A stretch of 64,000 nucleotides of DNA from Procambarus clarkii. Lineage: Eukaryota > Arthropoda > Malacostraca > Decapoda > Cambaridae. The position numbers were made by a program, and so were the translations under genes. The stretch covers positions 29,502,529 to 29,566,528 of the forward strand of contig NC_091181.1 in assembly GCF_040958095.1 (NCBI RefSeq), read 5' to 3'. Below are positions 39,901 through 45,900 of this stretch, piece after piece (the first letter of the stretch is position 1; every line of letters begins with the position of its first letter). The notes beneath the pieces were generated by a model that was not told where the DNA came from, did no database searches, and saw nothing but the letters and a program-made list of their open reading frames with translations.

Positions 39901-42900
39901 ATGACCTAAAAAAATGATAAAACACAAATTTATTTCACATCTACCTAGTAGATGGAAATGTAACTTTAGTAGCATTCACAGAAATCAAACATTGAATATA
40001 ATAAAATACCTCTTTCTGCTGCCCAATTCAATAGCTCCTGATGCTACAACCTGGTCAAGGTACATCTTTTGTCTCTTTTCTAGGGAGTACATTTGGAGAT
40101 AGTTTATCCCAATAGTTTAGGTGCTTTATGGTGGTTATTTGTGCCATGTATGTTTTCTATATTCCTTCTATTTCAGCAATCTCTCATACTCTGAAGTTTG
40201 GAATGAGTATTGAGCAGTACTCGAGGAAGGTCAGCACAATTGATTTGAACAGTACAAGCACTGTGATGGGGATCCTTGGATTTGAAGGTTCTCCTAATTC
40301 ATCCTATCCTTTCTCTAGCTGACACTATATTTACTTGGTTATGCTCCCTAAATATTAGGTCATCAGACTTCACTATTCCCAGATCCTTTGCATGTTGCTT
40401 TGCTACTAGGGGCAAATTTGATTGTTTTGTACCTTTGTATTTTTAAGGTCCTCATTTGTCCTCATTTAAGGTCCTCCTTAGGACTAGGTACCAAGTACCT
40501 GGTCTTTATCACTGTTAATCATCATATTTTTTCTGTTGCCCATTCAAAAACCTTGTTATTATCAGCTTGTAGTTTTTCAATGTCTTCTACCTAAGTAATT
40601 TTCATACTGATTGTTATGTCATCTGCAAAGGATGACATGAAGCTGTGATTTGTATTTTTGTCTATATCTGATGTGAGGATAAGGAAAAGGAGCAGTGCTA
40701 GGACTGTGCCCTGTGGAACAGAGCTTTACACTGTGCTTGGACTCAAATTTTATTTGATTGACTGTTACTCTTTGCATTCTGTTTGGCAGAAAATTTAATA
40801 TCCATCACCCTACTGTACCTGTTATTCTTATTGACCTCATTAAGGGCTGTCACTCCATCTTATCTTGAGGTTATCTTGAGATGATTTCGGGGCTTTTTAG
40901 TGTCCCCGCGGCCCGGTCCTCGACCAGGCCTCCACCCCCAGGAAGCAGCCCGTGACAGCTGACTAACACCCAGGTACCTATTTTCCTGCTAGGTAACAGG
41001 GGCATAGGGTGAAAGAAACTTTGCCCAATGTTTCTCGACGGCGCCTGGGATCGAACCCAGGACCACAGGATCACAAGTCCAGCGTGCTGTCCTCTCGGCC
41101 GACCGGCTCCCCTTGGTCACATTTATCAAATGGCTTTGCAAAGTCTGTGTATACCACATCTGCATACTGTTTTTCTTTTAAAGCATCAGTAATTTTGTCA
41201 CAGTGGTCAATAAGCTACGAAAGTCATGATCTTCCTGCTCTAAAACCATGTTGACCTGGGTTGTGGAAATTATTTGTCCCCACAAAACAGATCTGATCCT
41301 TCATCACACTCAAAACCTTTTATTGTGTGGGACATTAGTGTGACTGGTGTATAATTCTTAGCCAATGCTTTGCTCCCTCCCTTATGTAGGGAAGCTTTAT
41401 CAGTTGATTTAAGCACTTCTGGTATCTTCCCAGTGTCCAAACTCTTCTTCCACAGTACACAGTGCTTATGCTACTGGTACATTGAATTCCACAATTCTGG
41501 ACCCAGGGCTGAATGAATGCCGAGCACGTTGTCAATTTCTCTTTCAAAATCTAGAGTTCATGTTGATATCAGTTGTATTTTCAGGGGCTTGGATATCACG
41601 CATAAAGAAGCTATCTAGATCTTTCACTTTCATGCTGTTTATTGGGGTGCTAAACATGTCCTCATACTGCTTTTTCAGAATTTCACTGATTTCTTTGTCA
41701 TCCTCTGTACATGAACCTTCCCTTTTAAGTATGTACAGTATAGGTCCAATACTGATGGAGTTTTTTTATTTCAATTTCCCAAATGTGATGTAAAAGCAAG
41801 AGTTGCTATGAGCAACAGCAGAAAGATGTAGCAGTAAGGAAAAAATACTTGAATTATACAAGGAAAAATAATGGTAAAAAACAGTGACAACTCTATATAT
41901 ACAAATTTACCTTATAATAATGATATACAAACATAATAATCTGCCTTATAAACATAATAACGATATACAAACCTTATATAACCTGTAACATAAGCAGACA
42001 GGAAAGGTGCAACACTCTTTGTCGTGGCAAGTTCTTCAATTCGTTTAATAATGAACAATTTATCTTCCAGGGCCATTATTACATCATCACTTAGGGTGTC
42101 AATCTTCTGGTGGTGTGTCAAAGCTAACAAGCAGAGAATGCACTGCTCCCTTAATGATTCTGGTGGATCATTTTGCTGCAGAGAAAAAGAGTTATGTTGC
42201 TTAGTATCTACAGACAATTTAAGAATTACATTTTTGCTGATAAATCCGATTCATATGAATATGTTCATGTAAATGCTACACAATCACATTAGTCAAGTAA
42301 TTAACATTTATACTTCACTCATATCACCCCTAAAATTTTGCCTTTCTTGAGTGTAAATCAGTCCTGCCACCCTGTGGTGGCTGGTTTGGTCAGGCTAGCA
42401 AACAAACCATTGTGAAGCCTCACTTGGGGTTCGCTTGTGATGTCAAGAGAATACAGTAGGGCCTGGAATCTTCATGGATGTACTATGTTCCTAGTACCAC
42501 ATAAAAGGAGACATTGGAAAAGATCCCAATGGTGCCAGTCCCCAATGTCATCTTTTATGACTTCATGAATTCTGTATGTGACATAGTGGAGTCTGGCCTT
42601 CAAGAGAAACTAAGTGTCCATTGTTTTAAAATATCTTACAATTTTTTTTTTTAAATAAAATTATTGATTGGAAATTAATTGGCATCACATCATTTTGGTC
42701 ACTAATGAGAATCATTTCTTTACAAAATGGCAGCAAAAGAAAAGCAAAGAATTACTTGATAAGTAATTTTAGGTTACCTAAGAATGGTACCACATCATTT
42801 ATTTCTTTGCTTGCCTCATAGCTTCAAACACCCTTCTCACACTTACCAAGAGATCATGATATTTTATCCCATGGCGATTATTATTCATGAATAATAATTG

Positions 42901-45900
42901 CTATATTAACTCACCTGAATCATTTTCTTGAAAATATTGTCAAGGAAATCTTGAGAGAGTTTTGCCTTGACAGATAACTGAGCAGTTATAAAGTACATTC
43001 CAGCCACCATTTCACCTTGTGAGGCCAAGCATTTTGGCAACAATGTTGCAATATATGATAAGTGTTCTTCCTTCACCTGAAAAAAATATAGCACATTAAA
43101 CATTGACCAATAGTCATCACCTTCTATATTCTGCTACATGATATTGGCCCAAGTATGGCTTATATTTATCACATTTACATTTGAGGGAAACTCTAATAAG
43201 AATCAATATTACAGTAATACCATTTTGCAATTAGCATAACTATAAAATCAATTCTCCCCGAGGGCTTCACCATTCTTTTTTCTGATTATCTTTTCTAAAA
43301 TTTTGCAGGGATCACATTAGTGACACTAGTCCTAAGTTTACACAATAAATAATGGAGTTCAAATAAATGTTCAAAAAACTCATACTGGTGTTGCATGATA
43401 GGCTGCTTAACATTTGTAACTATTCAGTATAAAGAACATGATTTAAGGGAAAAGTGGCTCAAAGAAGTTGTACAACTTCCAGATGCAAGATTAAACTTGA
43501 TTAGATCCTTAACAAACTCTAGTTACAAACGAATGTTAAATATTAAATAAGCAAGCCTCGAGAGTTAGTCGAGTGATGTGTAAACAACCAACCCAGCTAA
43601 GACAGTGTTGCTTGCAGGCACATGTCATGGTGGGGATGACAAGGCATGATAAATGAGGATAGAATAAATATAAATAAAAACACATCAAGGAAGAAATTTA
43701 AATATTAAACACAAAAAAATTCTGAGGAAAGTTTTCAAAACTTTGGAGAAAGCCTAAGATTCAGATGAATTTTCTATAAATTTCCTGTATGTTATGCATA
43801 GAACATACAGCTTGTATACATTCAAATAACACAGTTTTCCAAACTTTAAAATCCAGTCTTGCCTGAGTAGATACATTATAAAATAAATACCAGTTACAAA
43901 TTGCAATAGGTTTGCTCCATGAATTTTTTTTTTTTTAAGAGTTCATAATAAAGTTCATAAAAATAATATGAACTCCTTTTACACATACCTCATCAAGCAG
44001 ACACAGTCCCCCAACCACGGTTGTAACGTAAAAAGAAATGGCAATTTTTAGGTTTCCTTCACTCTTGTGCACCTGGGGAGAAGAGAAATACAAGCTCAGG
44101 ATCACACTTAATGACTCATTATATTAATGCTTTCTTAAATTTACTGAAGCAATTTCAAAATATTGAAGAGCACTTCTTACTAAGTCTAGTATATCATTAA
44201 GATGTTTATAATTTGTAAGCATTATTATTAAATAATTAAAGTGATGGTATGATAAGCCAATATAAAGACTGGTCAACAGTCTTTCTAACCAGCCTATAAT
44301 GAAGGAAAAAAGTCTAAATTGATAAATAATAATGATTGCATATAGTACAGTATTTGAGAAATCAAGATAAGACATGTTTTGTATAAACAACCTATTTTTA
44401 GCCCATCAAAAATTGTATTAGGTGTTTCGTAAGAGTTACCTGGTTTGTGAAATGACATATTACCTTGAGCATGTTAATTAAATATTCTGCCAGGAATCCC
44501 CTGAAGCCTTGATTGTGGTTCCAACGAGTAAACACAGTCTGCTTAGGTATTGGTCGGCCTTTCTTCTGGGCTCCTCTTAGCCAATGCCATTCACTTGTTT
44601 TATCGTGAACATCGATGATTTGAAGAATTCGTATAAACAATGCAGACTCATAGTAGGGAAATATGCACATTAAGAGAGTCTTTTTATTCATATCATTTAT
44701 CATAAATCTGTTGAAAGAACAGTACAAAATAAGATTAAATAATTTTCAATAAAGAGAAGCCTTGTGTTTATATTAAAAAATAATTCACTTTAAATAAATA
44801 AATGACCAAAATATATTAGTACTGTACCAAACAGAAAAAGTATTAACAAAAATTGGCTTCAAATTCAAGTACGTACAGTAATGTAATCACTTTTTCATAT
44901 TATCTACTGTTTGGTAGATAATAGCTACTCTTATATATAGATAATAGCTAAATTACTCTTTATCTATCAATCAGTGATACACCACATACATTTATAATCA
45001 AGTTATAATATAGTACAAGTTCCATATGAGAGCTTTAGGCAACCTGGAAGACAACAAACGTGGTGCCCATGTACAAGAAAGGGGACAGATATGAGGGCCT
45101 TAAACTTTCGACTTGTGTTACTAACACAGGTCGTAATCACGTGTAAAATACCTGTACTGGAAAAGATAATAAAAAGGAAAGTGAACCATTCAGTGAGGAC
45201 TAACTTTGTAGCTGAGAGACAGTGTGGATGCTAAGCAGAAAAAGGCATGCTTGATGAACCTGACCAACTTCTGTGACTTGTTATAAAAAAATAAAAAAAA
45301 AAAAAGGCTAGTGGTAACTTGGTTTAGATCTTAATCCAATACATTTCATGGCTTATGTAAATGACCTCCTGTTAAGTCATTCAATAATTAACTGTTTGCT
45401 TTCCAAGCATTGTTCAGTAAATTATAATTTTCCAAACCTTTCTTAGAGAAATCGAGTTCTATGATTCACTATTGTGGGTAATTCTATCGCAGTAATGGGT
45501 TGATCTAACTATTCCTGTGCTCCCTACCCCCTTTAAAGGAGGGCAAGTTGGATTTTGGAATGGTGGTTGCCTCCAGAAAATAGAGATAATCACAGGATTA
45601 TCTTGTCAAGCACAAGACGAAGCTGGACAAAGTTCAGAGGTATTACACCAGGCTAGTCACAGAACTACGAGTCATGAGTTATGAGGAAAGGTTGAGTGAA
45701 CTGCACCTCACATCGCTGGAAGACAGAAGATATCGGGCAGACAAGATCAGCACATACAAAATTCTCAGGGAAATTGACAGGTTAGACAAGGATGGATTAA
45801 CATGGGTGGTACCAGAAAAACTAATGCTGAAGAGCAATAGATCAGGAAGATCAAAATTACTGGCTTTTTAAATTCTCCAGAAGGGTGAACAATAAATTTA

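Noticed and set aside
41983-41984. Alternative exon 6 donor CAG|GTTATA
   Set aside because: It would leave one base and break the phase into both exon 7 and exon 8; the AAG|GTTTGT donor 10 nt further keeps it.
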